Shown in pieces: positions 45,038-54,224 of a DNA stretch of 64,000 nt (its first letter is position 1; each line of letters starts with the position of its first letter). Location: contig NZ_JAKVOI010000001.1 of assembly GCF_022482905.1 (NCBI RefSeq), forward strand, positions 744,001 to 808,000. The letters run 5' to 3'. Under the pieces are notes generated by a model. It was not told the origin of the DNA. It did no database searches and saw only the letters and a program-made list of their open reading frames with translations. The position numbers and the translations under genes are program-made. The stretch comes from Clostridium sp. GTDB taxonomy: Bacteria > Bacillota > Clostridia > Clostridiales > Clostridiaceae.

Positions 45038-45125
45038 AATTTACCCACCCAGCTATTTTCTATATTATTATTTATTATATCAAAATCAAAAAAATATTTC
45101 TACTATAAAATATTAAAATAAATAT

Positions 45126-45154
45126 TGACATAAGCGTAGAAAAGTGATAAATTT
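45126..45154 (+). promoter_or_regulatory. Promoter of the sugar-acid operon
   Basis: TTGACA (45126-45131) and TAAATT (45149-45154) are 17 bases apart; transcription would start near 45161. The palindrome at 45166-45199 lies immediately downstream, where a bound regulator would block transcription. Confidence 0.6.
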
Positions 45155-45165
45155 TAAACATGAAG

Positions 45166-45199
45166 TTCGTATTTACATATTAAGTACGTAAATACGAAC
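45166..45199. promoter_or_regulatory. Palindromic operator, probably for the IclR regulator
   Basis: Perfect 12-base arms GTTCGTATTTAC (45166-45177) and GTAAATACGAAC (45188-45199) with a 10-base spacer, between the divergent IclR and dehydrogenase genes and just after the promoter. Confidence 0.75.
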
Positions 45200-45263
45200 A
45201 AAATATTTAAATTTAATGTAAAGGTTATATTATAAAAAATTTAATTATGGATGGAGGAAAATT

Positions 45264-46406
45264 ATGGTTTATCATGTACCACCGATTAATTTAATTGGAA
45301 AAGATTGTTTAAATGATGCTGGAGAGCAAATTAAGAATATGGGATGCAAAAAGGCATTTATTTCAACTGACAAATTTCTTACACAAAATGGAACTGTGAA
45401 AAAGGTAACAAACATTCTTGATGAAATCGGCATTGCTTATATTGTTTATAATGAGGCAAAGCCGAATCCTACAGTAAAAAATGTTGAAGACGGGCTGAAA
45501 ATTCTAAAAAAAGAGAAATGTGACCTGGTAATAAGTATTGGAGGCGGCTCCCCTCAGGATTGTGGAAAGGCAATTGCTATATTGGCAACAAATGGTGGAA
45601 ATATAAAGAATTATGAAGGCGTAAACAAGACTACGAAAAAGTCCCTGCCAATTGTGGCAATTACCACTACTGCAGGTACTTCCGCCGAGGTGACGATTAA
45701 TTATGTAATTACAGATGAAGAACGCCATGTCAAGATGATAATGGTGGATACCAATTCTCTTGCATACATGACTATAAATGATCCGGAGCTGATGGTAAGC
45801 ATGCCGGCATCATTGACGGCTGCAACTGGCATGGATGCGCTGACACATGCTATTGAGGCTGTTGTTGCAAATGGAGCAAATGATGTAACGGATGCGACAG
45901 CACTATATTCAATCAAGGAAATATTTAAATTTTTACCTAGAGCAGTAAAAAATGGACAAGATATTGAAGCTAGAGAGCAGATGTGCTATGCCTGTTATTT
46001 GAATGGTATTGCATTTAGCAATGCAGGATTAGGTAATGTTCATGCAATGGCTCATCAGCTTGGAGGATTATATGATTTACCTCATGGTGTTTGCAATGCA
46101 ATATTGCTTCCAGTAGTAGAAGAAGAAAATGCAAAGGGTGCACCGGAGAAATTCAGATTAATAGCGGAGACAATTGGATATGATGTAAATGACAGCACAA
46201 ATGAGGAATGCGTGGATTATGTAATAGGCAGTATAAAAAAATTATCTGAAGAAGTTGGAATCCCGAAGTCATTGAGAGAAGTTGGGGTTTCAGATCCTGA
46301 TTTTGATACACTAGCTGAAAATGCCATGAAGGACGCATGTGCTGCCGCAAATCCAGTATTTTTCAGTAAGGAAAAATTAATAGAGTTATTCAGGAAAATT
46401 GCATGA
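45264..46406 (+). CDS. Iron-dependent alcohol dehydrogenase
   Basis: A 380-residue group III (iron-type) NAD(P)H-dependent dehydrogenase. GGGSPQDCGKAIA (about 92-104) marks the nucleotide site and HAMAHQLGGLYDLPHG the metal site (histidines of the catalytic iron). Full length for the family. It opens a four-gene operon with a sugar-acid dehydratase, a keto-deoxy-acid aldolase and a transporter, so it probably reduces the aldehyde from the aldolase, such as glycolaldehyde or glyceraldehyde, to an alcohol. ATG start behind GGAGGAAA. Confidence 0.9.
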   Translation: MVYHVPPINLIGKDCLNDAGEQIKNMGCKKAFISTDKFLTQNGTVKKVTNILDEIGIAYIVYNEAKPNPTVKNVEDGLKILKKEKCDLVISIGGGSPQDCGKAIAILATNGGNIKNYEGVNKTTKKSLPIVAITTTAGTSAEVTINYVITDEERHVKMIMVDTNSLAYMTINDPELMVSMPASLTAATGMDALTHAIEAVVANGANDVTDATALYSIKEIFKFLPRAVKNGQDIEAREQMCYACYLNGIAFSNAGLGNVHAMAHQLGGLYDLPHGVCNAILLPVVEEENAKGAPEKFRLIAETIGYDVNDSTNEECVDYVIGSIKKLSEEVGIPKSLREVGVSDPDFDTLAENAMKDACAAANPVFFSKEKLIELFRKIA

Positions 46407-46429
46407 TTAAAATGTAAAGGAGAGTTAAA

Positions 46430-48115
46430 GTGGTGAAAAGAAGTAAAAAAATTCTTTGTGGACTGCAAAATCAATATTACAGAGCTACTTGGAAATCAAT
46501 GGGATTTTCAACGGATGACCTGAAAAGGCCTTTGATAGGAATTGCAAATGCGTGGAGTGAATGTGTTCCCGGACATTTTAATCTGCGTCAGGTTGCACAG
46601 AGGGTAAAAGATGGTATATATCGTGCAGGTGCAACACCAGTTGAGTTTGGAGTAATTGGAGGTTGTGACGGCATGGGACAGGGACATGATGGAATGCATT
46701 ATATCCTTCCTTCCAGGGAATTAATTGCAAACTCTGTTGAATCAATGGCACAGATAAATTTGTTCGATGGCATCGTGTTGTTGGGCTCCTGTGACAAAAT
46801 TGTACCGGGAATGCTGATGGCAGCAGCCCGTTTGGATATACCCTGCATCTTGTTGCCGGGTGGTCCTATGGATGGAGGAATTGTTTTTGACGGCCGCAAG
46901 TCGGATCAGACTTCAAGCACTGAAGCTTATGGAATGTTGACTGCCAATAAGATTTCCGAAAAAGAATATGTATCTTTGGAAAATCTTTCATGCCCTACAT
47001 GTGGTTCCTGTTCTTATCTGGGAACTGCAAATACAATGTGTTCATTATCGGAAGCTTTGGGAATGACATTGCCTGATGGCGGAATTATACCAGCTGCTTC
47101 TGCTGCACGTCTAGCCATTGCAGAAAAAACGGGAACCAAGATTGTGGAGCTGGTACAGAAGAATATTACAGCCCGCAGGATTATAACCAAGGAGAGCATA
47201 AGAAATGCGATTAAAGTATGTCTTGCCATGAGCGGAAGTACGAACGCTGTAATGCATCTTACAGCTATTGCCTATGAGGCTGAGCTGGATATTAATGTGC
47301 TTGAAGAATTTGATGAGTTGTCAAAAACGACTCCACAGATTGCAAAAATCAATCCGGCATCCAAATATAATATGATTGATTTCTACCAGGCGGGTGGAGT
47401 TATACGTTTAATGGACGAAATGCAGACAATAATGAATACTGATCAGATGACAGTTACATGCCATACAGTTTCAGATAATATTGCAGATCATGTATATCAG
47501 TATCCGGAGAATTCAAATGTAATTAAAACCATGAAGGAACCATTTGGATATGAGGGTGGTGTTGCCGTGCTTCGCGGAAATATAGCACCTGATACGGGAA
47601 TTACAAAACCGGGAGCATTTGATAAGAGCTTACACCATTTTACAGGGGAAGCCATCTGTTTCAATTCGGAAGAAGAAGCAGAAGAGGCAATTTTATCAGG
47701 CAAAATACATGAAGGGCATGTAGTTGTTATTCGATATGAAGGCCCTAAAGGTGGACCCGGCATGCGTGAAATGTATAAGGCCATGAAATATTTATATGGA
47801 CGTGGATTATCCAAATCAACCGCATTAATAACAGATGGACGATTCAGTGGAACAAACAATGGGTGCTTTGTAGGGCATATATCTCCAGAGGCAGCAGAAG
47901 GAGGACCGATTGCAATTATAAAAAATGGTGACAAAATTGAAATTGATGTAGAGAGCCGCAGTCTGAATTTGCTTGTCAGTGATGAGGAAATTCATGAACG
48001 ATTAAAGGAATGGAAACGTCCGGAACCAAAATTCAAACGTGGATATCTAGGGCTGTATTGCAAGATTGCAGCATCAGGCTCTGAAGGTGCAATTATGAAA
48101 TATGATTTACTATAA
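46430..48115 (+). CDS. IlvD/EDD-family dehydratase, probably for a sugar acid
   Basis: A 561-residue Fe-S dehydratase of the dihydroxy-acid/6-phosphogluconate dehydratase family. Cluster cysteines are visible: Cys 79 (GGCDGMGQGH), Cys 121 (GSCDKIVPGM) and Cys 188/191/194 (SCPTCGSC). The pattern with VPGHF and GGCDG fits the oxygen-sensitive [4Fe-4S] form better than the [2Fe-2S] sugar-acid form. With an aldolase, an aldehyde reductase and a sugar-acid-type MFS beside it and no isoleucine/valine gene near, the likely substrate is an aldonic acid (for example xylonate or arabinonate). GTG start; a second GTG follows at 46433. Confidence 0.88.
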   Translation: MVKRSKKILCGLQNQYYRATWKSMGFSTDDLKRPLIGIANAWSECVPGHFNLRQVAQRVKDGIYRAGATPVEFGVIGGCDGMGQGHDGMHYILPSRELIANSVESMAQINLFDGIVLLGSCDKIVPGMLMAAARLDIPCILLPGGPMDGGIVFDGRKSDQTSSTEAYGMLTANKISEKEYVSLENLSCPTCGSCSYLGTANTMCSLSEALGMTLPDGGIIPAASAARLAIAEKTGTKIVELVQKNITARRIITKESIRNAIKVCLAMSGSTNAVMHLTAIAYEAELDINVLEEFDELSKTTPQIAKINPASKYNMIDFYQAGGVIRLMDEMQTIMNTDQMTVTCHTVSDNIADHVYQYPENSNVIKTMKEPFGYEGGVAVLRGNIAPDTGITKPGAFDKSLHHFTGEAICFNSEEEAEEAILSGKIHEGHVVVIRYEGPKGGPGMREMYKAMKYLYGRGLSKSTALITDGRFSGTNNGCFVGHISPEAAEGGPIAIIKNGDKIEIDVESRSLNLLVSDEEIHERLKEWKRPEPKFKRGYLGLYCKIAASGSEGAIMKYDLL

Positions 48116-48143
48116 AGTTTGATAATAAGAGAGGATATTGAGT

Positions 48144-49040
48144 ATGTATAAGATAATTACCCCTGTTGTAACAATTTTTGATGATAACGAAAAACCAGAT
48201 TATGAAGCGAATAAAAAGGTTATTGATTTTCTGGTTGAAGGAGGTGTGGATGGTATTCTCGTACTTGGTTCAACTGGAGAATTTACAGGTCTTACCAAAA
48301 AAGAAAAAAGTGACTTTTTTAAATTCTATGCCGAATACACCAATAATCGTGTTGAACTATATGCAGGCACCGGCTGTATGAATTCTCAAGATACGGTAGA
48401 GTTGACAAATGAAATATATTCCATGGGATATGCTGGACCTATGGTAATCGGACCTTATTATTATGGTCTGGATCAGGAAAAAATATTTGTTTTTTATGAT
48501 ACTCTGGCAAAAGCACTGAAAGGTGACCTCTATATTTACAATTTCCCTGCCAGAACAGGGCATTCCATTGATCCACAAACAGTTAAAAGACTTCTGGAGG
48601 AAAATAAGAATATCGTTGGATTAAAGGATTCTGTCTCAGAGCCGAATCATACAAACTTAATTTGTCTTGAAGCAGAGGGACATGCATTTACTGTATATTC
48701 CGGATTTGACGATCAATTTCTCTATAATATTTCATCAGGTGGAAATGGATGTATCGGAGGTCTTTCTAATATTGTTCCGGAAATATGGAGTGATTTGGTT
48801 AAGGCGTCCAACAATAAGGATTTTGATCGATCACTACATATGTCATATTTAATCCATAAACTTATGCCGCTTTATGATATGGACTCGAACTTTTCACTGC
48901 TATTCAAAAAGTTGATGGTTCATCGAGGAGTAGATATTTCTACAAAATCAATTTTCCCGTTTGATCAGATGCAGAATACAGTGTACAAAAAGGCAGAAGT
49001 TCTTTTGGACAGTGTTCTGGAAGAGTATAGTAAATTATAA
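48144..49040 (+). CDS. DapA-family aldolase, probably for 2-keto-3-deoxy sugar acids
   Basis: A 298-residue Schiff-base lyase of the N-acetylneuraminate lyase/DapA family. LGSTGEF (41-47) is the substrate carboxylate loop; Tyr 132 (YNFP) and Lys 161 (VGLKDS) are the catalytic pair. In this context it should cleave a 2-keto-3-deoxy acid into pyruvate and an aldehyde. ATG 48144 has GAGAGGA eight bases upstream; TTG 48138 is too close. The next gene is a MFS transporter. Confidence 0.88.
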   Translation: MYKIITPVVTIFDDNEKPDYEANKKVIDFLVEGGVDGILVLGSTGEFTGLTKKEKSDFFKFYAEYTNNRVELYAGTGCMNSQDTVELTNEIYSMGYAGPMVIGPYYYGLDQEKIFVFYDTLAKALKGDLYIYNFPARTGHSIDPQTVKRLLEENKNIVGLKDSVSEPNHTNLICLEAEGHAFTVYSGFDDQFLYNISSGGNGCIGGLSNIVPEIWSDLVKASNNKDFDRSLHMSYLIHKLMPLYDMDSNFSLLFKKLMVHRGVDISTKSIFPFDQMQNTVYKKAEVLLDSVLEEYSKL

Positions 49041-49059
49041 ATTTTATTATTTATTCTTA

Positions 49060-49105
49060 TTGCATTCATTTGATCTGTAGGGGATTCCCTATGGTTCAAT
49101 GAGTG
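49060..49105 (+). promoter_or_regulatory. Hairpin between aldolase and transporter genes
   Basis: An extended imperfect hairpin in the 207-base gap: outer arm GCATTCATTTGA with TTCAATGAGTGC and inner arm TAGGG/TCCCTA. No T-run follows, so it may be a processing or stabilising element that separates transporter expression from the enzymes. Confidence 0.35.
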
Positions 49106-49247
49106 CTTTAGAGAACTTTATTTCTTGATTTGAAGATAACGATACCATGTAAGCAATGAAATCGTATTATAGCTACTGAAACTTTAATGGAAATTTTGAA
49201 AAGGATTGCTTCTCGGTATAAATTATTAAGAAAGGATGTAAATTATT

Positions 49248-50516
49248 ATGGATTATGTTAATGAGAAAAAGATTTCAAATGGACGCTGGAAACATATTAT
49301 TCCTCCATGTATTCTTGTATATATAGTTGCATTTATGGATCGTACAAATATAAGTTTTGCAATTGCAGGAGGAATGGATAAGTCATTGGGCATGACTTCA
49401 ACTATAGCAGGATTGGCATCAGGAATATTTTTTGTAGGATATATGATACTTCAAATTCCAGGTGGAAATTATGCTGAGAAAAAAAGTGCAAAAAAATTTA
49501 TTGGTATATCTCTTGTTGCATGGGCGGTACTTTCTATAACGAGTGGATTTGTAACCTCGGTCTGGCAGCTTTTGATTCTAAGGTTTTTGCTTGGTGTTGG
49601 AGAAGGAGGAGTGTGGCCGGCAGTTCTTGTCATTATTTCTCACTGGTTTCCGAATGAAGAACGAGGAAGAGCAAATGGATTTTTTATGATGAATTTTGCT
49701 ATAGCATCTATTATAACAGGACCTATTTCGGGATGGATTATATCATTTTCTAGTTGGAGATGGGTATTTATAATTGAAGGATGTCTCGCACTTTTACTTA
49801 TATTAGTATGGTATCCGTTAATAAGTGATCGTCCGCAGGATGCAAAATGGATATCAGAGGGAGAGAAAGATTGGATTCTAGACAGCCTAAAACAAGAGCA
49901 GTTAAAGATAGACAGCAATATTAAACACTCAAATAATAAAAATAGTATTTATGCGAATCCAGAGCTATGGAAGCTTACTTTAAGTTATTTTTGTTATCAA
50001 GTTGGAATATATGGATTTTTCCTGTGGCTTCCAACTTTAATAAAACAGCTTACAAATTCAGGTATAGGAATAATAGGTGTTTTGTCTGTATTTCCATACA
50101 TTGGGACACTGTTTGGTATATGGATATTTTCAGTTTTATCCGATAAAACCATGAAGCGTAAGATGTTTACAGCAGTACCTATGCTTGGGCTGGCATTAGC
50201 GTTATTTCTATCAGTTCAGTTCAAAAGCAATATATGGATTTCATATGGATTTTTAATATTATGTGGATTTTTCCTGCAAGGATATAACAGCAGTTTCTGG
50301 TCTATGCCTCCTCTTATTTTTTCTACAAGTGAAGCTGGTGGTGCACGTGGATTTATAAATGCACTTGGAAATCTGGGTGGATTTATAGGACCATATTTTG
50401 TAGGATGGTTGACTGTTGCTGTGAATTCAAACGTCAGCATATACTTTTTAACAATTGCTATAATAATAGGATGTTTGATTAATTCCTCAATAAAACTTGA
50501 TGAGAAAATAATTTAA
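49248..50516 (+). CDS. MFS transporter of the anion:cation symporter type (sugar acid uptake)
   Basis: A 422-residue, 12-helix MFS protein of the ACS family (GudP/ExuT-like). The early motif YIVAFMDRTNISFA (about residues 22-35) and the loop FLLGVGEGGVWPAVL (about 105-119) are typical of hexuronate, glucarate and galactonate transporters. It therefore probably imports the sugar acid that the operon degrades. Followed by a terminator. Confidence 0.88.
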   Translation: MDYVNEKKISNGRWKHIIPPCILVYIVAFMDRTNISFAIAGGMDKSLGMTSTIAGLASGIFFVGYMILQIPGGNYAEKKSAKKFIGISLVAWAVLSITSGFVTSVWQLLILRFLLGVGEGGVWPAVLVIISHWFPNEERGRANGFFMMNFAIASIITGPISGWIISFSSWRWVFIIEGCLALLLILVWYPLISDRPQDAKWISEGEKDWILDSLKQEQLKIDSNIKHSNNKNSIYANPELWKLTLSYFCYQVGIYGFFLWLPTLIKQLTNSGIGIIGVLSVFPYIGTLFGIWIFSVLSDKTMKRKMFTAVPMLGLALALFLSVQFKSNIWISYGFLILCGFFLQGYNSSFWSMPPLIFSTSEAGGARGFINALGNLGGFIGPYFVGWLTVAVNSNVSIYFLTIAIIIGCLINSSIKLDEKII

Positions 50517-50568
50517 TTATGCTTTAGTATGGCCTGGCTGCGTAAAAAACTGTTAGTCCAAAGTTTAT

Positions 50569-50620
50569 TAAATAAAAATAGTAGATGCTGCCGACAAGTA
50601 GTAACTACTATTTTTTATTT
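50569..50620 (+). terminator. Terminator of the sugar-acid operon
   Basis: Arms TAAATAAAAATAGTAG (about 50569-50584) and CTACTATTTTTTATTT (50605-50620) flank a 20-base loop with a T-run in the right arm. It lies 52 bases after the transporter stop. Confidence 0.7.
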
Positions 50621-50681
50621 AATCTAAAAAATTATTTTATGTAATCTGAAAGGTGACTGAAGCAAATTGTCAAATACTATA

Positions 50682-50735
50682 TTGACATAATGACTAATTT
50701 ATAATAATCTATTATATAGACTAGTTATTATAATC
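50682..50735 (+). promoter_or_regulatory. Promoter and probable operator of the efflux regulator
   Basis: TTGACA (50682-50687) with a weak -10 TAATCT 17 bases on, followed by the imperfect dyad around TATAGACTAGTTATTATA (about 50716-50733). A related dyad AGAC-N2-GTCT lies before the efflux gene at 51363-51372, suggesting one TetR protein controls both. Confidence 0.5.
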
Positions 50736-50756
50736 TTATTTGTGAAAGGATATATT

Positions 50757-51329
50757 ATGAATTCTGAAAATAATTCAAGAGAAAAAATACTTAATACTGC
50801 CACTAAGCTTTTCCAAATCAATGGATTTAATGCTACTGGATTAAACCAAATTTTAAAAGAAAGCAACTCACCTAAGGGCTCTCTTTATTATTATTTTCCT
50901 GATGGTAAAGAACAATTAGCACTAGAAGCAATTCAATTGGCAAGCAAGGCCATAATGAAAAGATTGGAAGACACTCTGAATAAATATTCAAATCCCATTA
51001 AAGCTATAAAGCATTTAATAAATAATATAATAAATGACTTAGAAGAAGAAAACAAGCTTCAGAATATTTCAATAAGTTTGATAGCGTTAGAAACATATTA
51101 TTCAAACGAGAATTTGAGAGAAGCTTGTAAAAATGCGTTTACAGCACTAAGTCATGTATATACCAAGAAATTGCTTCAAAATGGGTTTTCAAAACAGAAA
51201 GCTGAAGAATTAGGTATGACCATCGAAATAATGATTGAAGGGGCTATTACACTCTCTGTTACAAGAAAGGATTCTATTCCACTTTTAACAATTAGTAATA
51301 TTATAGGCGTTTTGTTGGAGAAGAATTAA
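50757..51329 (+). CDS. TetR-family regulator (LmrA/YxaF-like)
   Basis: A 190-residue TetR protein with N-terminal helix-turn-helix (about 8-54; FNATGLNQILKESNSPKGSLYYYFPDGK in parts) of the LmrA/YxaF type, which have the NSPKGSLYYYFP pattern. It precedes a DHA2-type multidrug pump, as LmrA precedes LmrB in Bacillus. ATG 50757 is chosen because GAAAGGA stands six bases before it. Confidence 0.88.
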   Translation: MNSENNSREKILNTATKLFQINGFNATGLNQILKESNSPKGSLYYYFPDGKEQLALEAIQLASKAIMKRLEDTLNKYSNPIKAIKHLINNIINDLEEENKLQNISISLIALETYYSNENLREACKNAFTALSHVYTKKLLQNGFSKQKAEELGMTIEIMIEGAITLSVTRKDSIPLLTISNIIGVLLEKN

Positions 51330-51362
51330 TATATGTTCTATTAATATCTGACTCAATTATAC

Positions 51363-51372
51363 AGACTGGTCT
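51363..51372. promoter_or_regulatory. Probable TetR operator before the efflux genes
   Basis: AGAC-TG-GTCT, a short dyad within ACAGACTGGTCTAAATAT about 60 bases ahead of the pump gene, resembling part of the dyad upstream of the regulator. Confidence 0.4.
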
Positions 51373-51430
51373 AAATATTAGAGAGAAAATTATTTTATTT
51401 TTAGAGATATTGAGGAGATGATTTGATATT

Positions 51431-52849
51431 ATGCTACAACAACAGACATTTTCAAAAGCCAGAGTTGATGTAAAGCATCCATATCTGGTTATGATGGGAT
51501 TATATTTAGGTACATTTAGTGGTATGTTCAGTGAGACATCTCTAAATATTGCACTTCCACAATTAATGGATACTTTTAATATTAGTATGGGAATTGCCCA
51601 GTGGCTGGTGGTTGGTTATATGCTTGTTATTGGAATAGTTCTGCCCTTTACCAGTTTGCTCATGAAATGTTTTTCTGTAAGAAAACTTACAATTTTTGCC
51701 CTGGGAGCATTTATGATCGGCTCCCTTATCAGTGGATTTGCATTTGATTTTAGATTCCTTCTAGCTGGACGTATGATTCAGGGAATTGGTACAGGAATGG
51801 TTCTCCCAATGATGTTTTCAGTTATTTTAGAAGTTTTTCCTTCAAATAAAATTGGCTCTGCCATGGGAGTAGCTTCTCTGGTTATTATGTTTGCACCAGT
51901 AATTGGACCTACTCTTTCGGGAATCTTTTTGGGAATGCTTTCCTGGCGCTGGATTTTCTTTTCATTTGTTATTATATTAGCAGTTGCCATGATTTTTACA
52001 GCAATATATATGGTAAATACTTATAAATTAACTAAACCGAAAATTGATGGAATGTCCTGCTTGACTTCTATTATTGGTTTTGGGTGTATAGTGCTCGGTG
52101 TTAGTCTAATTAGCGAATTTGGATTTTCTGTTCCTGTAATTTTGATACTTATAATCGGTATCATTGCTATTATAGTTTATGCAAAAAGACAAATGCAGAT
52201 GGAAATTCCAGTCCTTGATTTAAAAGCTCTTAAGATTTCAAAATTCCGAACAGGGGCGGTACTGGTAATGGTGAATTTTAGTATCGTATTATCCGCTATG
52301 TATTTGTTGCCGCAGTACATTCAAAATGGGCTGATGATTCCAGTAGCCACTACTGGTTTGATTTTACTTCCAGGAGGGCTGATCAATGCTTTTGTTTCCT
52401 ATATTTCAGGATCACTTTATGACAAATTTGGAGCAAAATACCTTGTTAAAATTGGCTTTTTTATTTCAATTGTGGGTATATTTTTATTGCTCTTTACATC
52501 AACCAGCAGTTCTGTTAGTTATATAATTTTCTGCAATATTATTTTATCAATTGGTATTCCACTGGCAATGTCTCCAGCACAGAGCAGTGGATTGAATGGA
52601 CTTCCAAAGAACATGTCAAGAGATGGAAGTACCATTATAAATACAATGCAGCAGATAGTAGGTGCTGTTAGTACTGCAATTGCCACATGCATGCTTGGCA
52701 TTGGACAAACTTTTTATTTTTCTGATGGCGGCAAAAATCAAGCGGAAGCATTTGTGAAAGGGTCCCATTACGGATTTTATTTTGCTTTGGTGCTTTCCAT
52801 AATTGGTTTTCTGGTTTCTTTTCGAATCAAAGATACAAAACACAATTAA
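51431..52849 (+). CDS. DHA2-type MFS drug efflux protein (EmrB/QacA/LmrB-like)
   Basis: A 472-residue, probably 14-helix transporter. It has the motifs ETSLNIALPQLMDTF (first helix, D1 form) and LAGRMIQGIGTGMVLPM, followed by GPTLSGIFLGMLSWRWIF (motif C region), all typical of drug:proton antiporters. It follows a LmrA-like regulator and precedes a Bcr-type pump, so it is part of a small drug-efflux locus. A good RBS (GAGGAGATGATT) lies upstream. Confidence 0.9.
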   Translation: MLQQQTFSKARVDVKHPYLVMMGLYLGTFSGMFSETSLNIALPQLMDTFNISMGIAQWLVVGYMLVIGIVLPFTSLLMKCFSVRKLTIFALGAFMIGSLISGFAFDFRFLLAGRMIQGIGTGMVLPMMFSVILEVFPSNKIGSAMGVASLVIMFAPVIGPTLSGIFLGMLSWRWIFFSFVIILAVAMIFTAIYMVNTYKLTKPKIDGMSCLTSIIGFGCIVLGVSLISEFGFSVPVILILIIGIIAIIVYAKRQMQMEIPVLDLKALKISKFRTGAVLVMVNFSIVLSAMYLLPQYIQNGLMIPVATTGLILLPGGLINAFVSYISGSLYDKFGAKYLVKIGFFISIVGIFLLLFTSTSSSVSYIIFCNIILSIGIPLAMSPAQSSGLNGLPKNMSRDGSTIINTMQQIVGAVSTAIATCMLGIGQTFYFSDGGKNQAEAFVKGSHYGFYFALVLSIIGFLVSFRIKDTKHN

Positions 52850-52888
52850 AATAGTCAAGTTTTAAGCAGTTTAAAGGGAGAAAGTGCT

Positions 52889-54103
52889 ATGGAAAATATT
52901 TCAGAAAGAACGCAAAAATATCTTGGTAACAGGGGATTGATTTTATTTCTTGCGCTTTTAAGTGCGTTTGTACCTCTATCTACCGATCTTTATCTGCCGG
53001 CTCTTCCAATTATGGCAAGATTTTTTCATGTATCCGAATTTAAGATGAATCTGACACTTATTCTGTTTTTTGCATTTTACAGCCTCGCAACACTGGTATG
53101 GGGTCCTCTAAGTGATAAATATGGACGCAAACCCATCTTGCTCATTGGTTTAACTGGATACATGCTTGCAAGCATTTTGTGTGCAGTTTCAGGAAGTGTG
53201 AATCAGCTTATTCTGTTTCGAATTCTACAGGCTGTCGGCGGAGGGGCTGCCAGCGCAGTAGCTACTGCTGTGGTCAAGGATGTGTATCAGGGGAAAAAAC
53301 AGGAATCAATTCTGGCAATTGTTCAGTCAATGGTAGTGATATCACCTGCTGTGGCACCGGTTATTGGTGCACTTCTACTGAAATTTACTTCATGGAGGGG
53401 AATATTTTTTGCACAGGCAATTTTGGGTTTAGTTGTAGTTATTGGTTCAATTGCATTTCAAGAAACGATTGGATCAGAAAATAGTACTGCAGGTCTGATT
53501 ACTACGATAGGTCGTCTTGGTGTAGTATTAAGAAATCCCAGCTTTACTGTATTGTTAATTATTTTTTCAGCAGTGAACATCGCTTCTATGGCGTTCATTT
53601 CTTCATCTTCCTATATCTATCAGGATAGCTTTGAATTAAGCAGTCAGAAGTATAGCTACTTTTTTACATTTAATGCTGTTGGAATGTTGATTGGACCTCT
53701 TCTCTATATAAGACTTTCCGGTTGGTTCAAGCGTTTTCATATTATTTGTGCTTGTTTTGCAATTATAATTTTAAGCGGGATACTGATTTATACACTAGGA
53801 TGGTGGAAGCCATGGATATTTGCACTGACACTCCTACCTGCAGCCATTACGGAAAGCTGTGTTCGTCCTCCGAGTACATATTTGATCTTGAAACAACAAG
53901 AGAATGATGCAGGTTCGGCGTCATCGCTTCTCAGCTCAGCTACAACTGTAATGGGAAGTGTTGGAATGCTTATTGTTTCATTCAACCAGTGGAATCCGGT
54001 ACAGCTCATCGGTAAAATCAACATTATAGTTGGTTTTTTATGTGGAGGAGCTTGGCTGATTGCAGTCAAAGAACTATTTCTGGATAAAATTCAAAAGGAA
54101 TGA
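52889..54103 (+). CDS. Bcr/CflA-type MFS drug efflux protein
   Basis: A 404-residue, 12-helix transporter of the DHA1 Bcr/CflA group. It begins LSAFVPLSTDLYLPALP, has the loop GPLSDKYGRKPILL (motif A) and RILQAVGGGAASA, and the motif-C region VAPVIGALLLKFTSWR. Related pumps export bicyclomycin, chloramphenicol or other drugs. The start lies 39 bases after the previous pump and it is probably co-transcribed with it. Confidence 0.9.
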   Translation: MENISERTQKYLGNRGLILFLALLSAFVPLSTDLYLPALPIMARFFHVSEFKMNLTLILFFAFYSLATLVWGPLSDKYGRKPILLIGLTGYMLASILCAVSGSVNQLILFRILQAVGGGAASAVATAVVKDVYQGKKQESILAIVQSMVVISPAVAPVIGALLLKFTSWRGIFFAQAILGLVVVIGSIAFQETIGSENSTAGLITTIGRLGVVLRNPSFTVLLIIFSAVNIASMAFISSSSYIYQDSFELSSQKYSYFFTFNAVGMLIGPLLYIRLSGWFKRFHIICACFAIIILSGILIYTLGWWKPWIFALTLLPAAITESCVRPPSTYLILKQQENDAGSASSLLSSATTVMGSVGMLIVSFNQWNPVQLIGKINIIVGFLCGGAWLIAVKELFLDKIQKE

Positions 54104-54224
54104 AGTATGAACTTTTTATACCTGAAAAGGATAGTCCTGTTATTCTATCACAAAACAATGGCAGCACCCATAGTCCATACCATACCAGACCAATATTTTG
54201 ATTCATAGCGGGACCAACTCCATT

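Noticed and set aside
46430-48115. Assignment as ilvD for branched-chain amino acid synthesis
   Set aside because: No ilv gene nearby; the neighbours are an aldolase, a dehydrogenase and a sugar-acid importer under IclR control.
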